From contig NZ_AUTC01000158.1 in assembly GCF_001461695.1 (NCBI RefSeq), positions 1-44,893 on the forward strand: 44,893 nt of DNA, in the 5' to 3' direction. The translations under genes were made by a program, and so were the position numbers. Positions within the stretch are counted from its first letter, which is position 1, and every line of letters starts with the position of its first letter. Below the pieces are notes generated by a model that did no database searches, was not told the origin of the DNA, and worked only from the letters and a program-made list of their open reading frames with translations. The stretch comes from Sinorhizobium fredii USDA 205 (GTDB taxonomy: Bacteria; Pseudomonadota; Alphaproteobacteria; Rhizobiales; Rhizobiaceae). Shown one piece after another: positions 43,776-44,893 of this stretch.

Positions 43776-43988
43776 TCAGCCATCCGAGGCAACCCATTCG
43801 TTCCCGATCTTCGAATAAGAGCGTTTCACCGCCGCCCAGGCGATCCGGCGCGATGCCTCTTCCTGACGCGGATCGCCGACATGGGCGGCAAATGCGTGAT
43901 TGAACGCTTCACGGTAAATGTCCTGTGCGTGCCGGGGCAAGGATTGCCTGACGGCCGGCGGCAGGTCGGCGTTGGAAGTATAAGGCAT
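43776..43988 (-). CDS. chaB: ChaB-family protein
   Basis: 70-aa ChaB-like protein. The family core LPPAVRQSLPRHAQDIYREAFNHAF is followed by the helix EEASRRIAWAAVKRSY and a K-x-W end (NEWVASDG). E. coli ChaB is linked to the ChaA cation antiporter, though the mechanism is unproven. ATG at 43988 is chosen because GGGGGGAG lies six bases upstream and the family N-terminus MPYTSNADLP starts there; the frame extends to 44012. The strict box at 44051 predicts a 28-nt leader. Its place before a cation ATPase gene is suggestive. Confidence 0.88.
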   Translation of the reverse strand: MPYTSNADLPPAVRQSLPRHAQDIYREAFNHAFAAHVGDPRQEEASRRIAWAAVKRSYSKIGNEWVASDG

Positions 43989-44050
43989 TGGCTCCCCCCA
44001 ATTTCGCTGCATGCGCTCTTAAAGCATTTCCCTTCTTGCATGACCTGACA

Positions 44051-44064
44051 TTGATTTTGATCAA
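44051..44064. promoter_or_regulatory. FixK/FNR box for the ChaB/ATPase operon
   Basis: TTGATTTTGATCAA, a strict match. The predicted start near 44016 gives a 28-nt leader to 43988. Confidence 0.82.
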
Positions 44065-44087
44065 AGGGCCTGCTGTTGCGCAGGAGT

Positions 44088-44299
44088 TCAAATGCCGCCA
44101 CCGCAAGTGGCAGGCGGCGTAAAGCCTTTGAATCCGAGCTTCGGACAATCGCAACGTTCATCAAATTGCGACGGCGGCTGGGTCCGCTCGCAGGCCGGAT
44201 CGGTTTTGTACGCATAGCCCGGCAGACTGACATAGCGGCTGGTTTGGTGCATCCTGTCAGGGCGGCGCATGCAAGGATCAACAGGAGGGCAGTCTTCAT
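44088..44299 (-). pseudogene. Small cysteine-rich lipoprotein, frameshifted
   Basis: ATG at 44299 starts a lipoprotein signal, MKTALLLILACAALTGC, with the lipobox Cys at 17. Just after CTK the meaningful frame changes. The mature part RYVSLPGYAYKTDPACE, QPPSQFDERCDCPKLGF and TPPATCGGGI continues in another frame and ends at 44088. The mature sequence has four to five Cys and is Pro/Gly-rich. A 1-2 base indel near 44245 separates the halves. The pattern looks like a rhizobial envelope lipoprotein of unknown role. Confidence 0.72.
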
Positions 44300-44893
44300 A
44301 ACCAGACCTTCGAACGCAGACTTAAATCAAGCTCGCTAATCATCGCGCATGAAGGCCGCTCCAGCTTTGTCCACGATCAAAGACCCGACATTGCTCCGAT
44401 ATTCCGCCGTTCACCTCGGTTTCGGTTAGCGGAACCCGTCGCCATCTGGAAAATCACGAAACATGCTGTCGGCGGCATATGCGTTCTGTGATCAGGCGTC
44501 CCACGAGCGTAAAACGCCGCGGCGCGGGGGCCGGAAAATCATCCCTTCATGCCATAAGGGGACGCATGCGCGCGACGCATAGACGCGCCCGTTCTCGTGC
44601 GGGCTGTATTCGGGGCGATTGCCCGCTCGGCAGGCGTGCCCCTGCCGTTGCGCATCATAGACCGGGCGGGAAAGATTGAGACTTGACCAGACAGGTGCAG
44701 ATTTCAGAGAGGGCGCGGCGCGGGACCACCACCTGCGTCTTCTGCCACGGCGGCGCGCCCTGTCATCTCGTCGATACAGATACAGTAGAAGAGATGGGGG
44801 GAAGCCCCGACGATAGGTTGGGGCGCCGGTTTCAAGCCCCCCGGCTGATAGCGTCCGGGAAGGTGGTGTAATTTCGGGGGCGCATAGAGTGGA
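44300..44893. other. Terminal region without a supported gene
   Basis: 594 bp at the window edge. It holds the second 30-bp hairpin repeat (44619-44648) and a short CCCTT...AAGGGG stem near 44542. A 62-aa frame from 44683 contains CVFCHGGAPCH, but with TTG as its start and no ribosome site I do not call it a gene. Part of a gene may continue past the edge. Confidence 0.4.
44619..44648. repeat. 30-bp repeat with hairpin, copy 2
   Basis: Near-identical to 35641-35670 (28 of 30). It keeps the CGGCAGG/CCTGCCG stem; both differences fall outside the stem. Confidence 0.65.

Noticed and set aside
44683..44871. 62-aa frame with a CxxC motif
   Set aside because: TTG start, no ribosome site and no family match; left as unannotated edge sequence.

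Overview
The window is high-GC alphaproteobacterial DNA. Protein types and gene style point to a rhizobial relative such as Sinorhizobium/Ensifer, probably an accessory or megaplasmid region (inference; no rRNA, tRNA, replication or transposase gene is seen). Almost everything here is stress, energy or dormancy related. Nearly every transcription unit starts behind a 14-bp FNR/FixK-type box, TTGAY-N4-RTCAA. I count 15 strict boxes and 8 close variants (six with a CTCAA and two with a CGCAA right half). Most sit where a class II activator site (centre near -41.5) would give a short leader before the gene.

Layout. 1-1400: a 55-aa zinc-ribbon protein, a wrecked phosphoribosyltransferase and an alpha/beta hydrolase (minus). 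1577-6702: a tightly coupled operon of acetyl-CoA synthetase-like ligase, E1alpha, E1beta, E2 and an acyl carrier protein. 6687-9154: a minus-strand run of an unknown protein, a frameshifted BON protein, a DUF3775-like protein and a DUF2267 protein. 9293-13353: accessory FtsH, divergent from a universal stress protein and nicotinate phosphoribosyltransferase. 13414-17531: a decayed PAS protein, Hsp20, a GYD protein and an ACP-ligase-acyltransferase fusion. 17638-20819: PolX, CysQ and a host-attachment-family protein. 21110-26640: a BacA/SbmA-like ABC transporter, two BON proteins and a kinase-like APH/AAA protein. 26896-31488: a DUF3775 fragment, a degenerate glucokinase, a second host-attachment protein, a site-2 protease with CBS domains and an HtrA remnant. 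31780-35624: an unknown protein, a broken OmpR-type response regulator, a broken BON duplicate, DUF3775, a ribosome-hibernation/cold-shock fusion and a CBS fragment. 35941-40312: a truncated FixL-like oxygen sensor, hemerythrin, a FixK-like regulator, a second Crp-family regulator and an unknown small protein. 40548-44299: a frameshifted P-type ATPase, DUF5335, ChaB and a frameshifted small lipoprotein.

The gene content closely parallels the Mycobacterium tuberculosis DosR hypoxia/dormancy regulon: universal stress protein, Hsp20, a PncB2-like NAPRTase, phosphoribosyltransferase with hydrolase, ribosome-hibernation factor, CBS protein, CtpF-like P2 ATPase and haem-PAS sensor kinase. Here the genes appear wired to a FixK/FNR protein instead of DosR. 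I propose a FixK-controlled low-oxygen persistence island.

The island is visibly decaying. There are at least ten frameshifted or truncated genes, three long proteins with in-frame internal deletions that remove catalytic cores, and several lost catalytic residues. The local oxygen-sensing two-component pair looks dead, while both Crp/Fnr-family regulators are intact. Some frameshifts could be sequencing errors; the large deletions and promoter duplications are unlikely to be.
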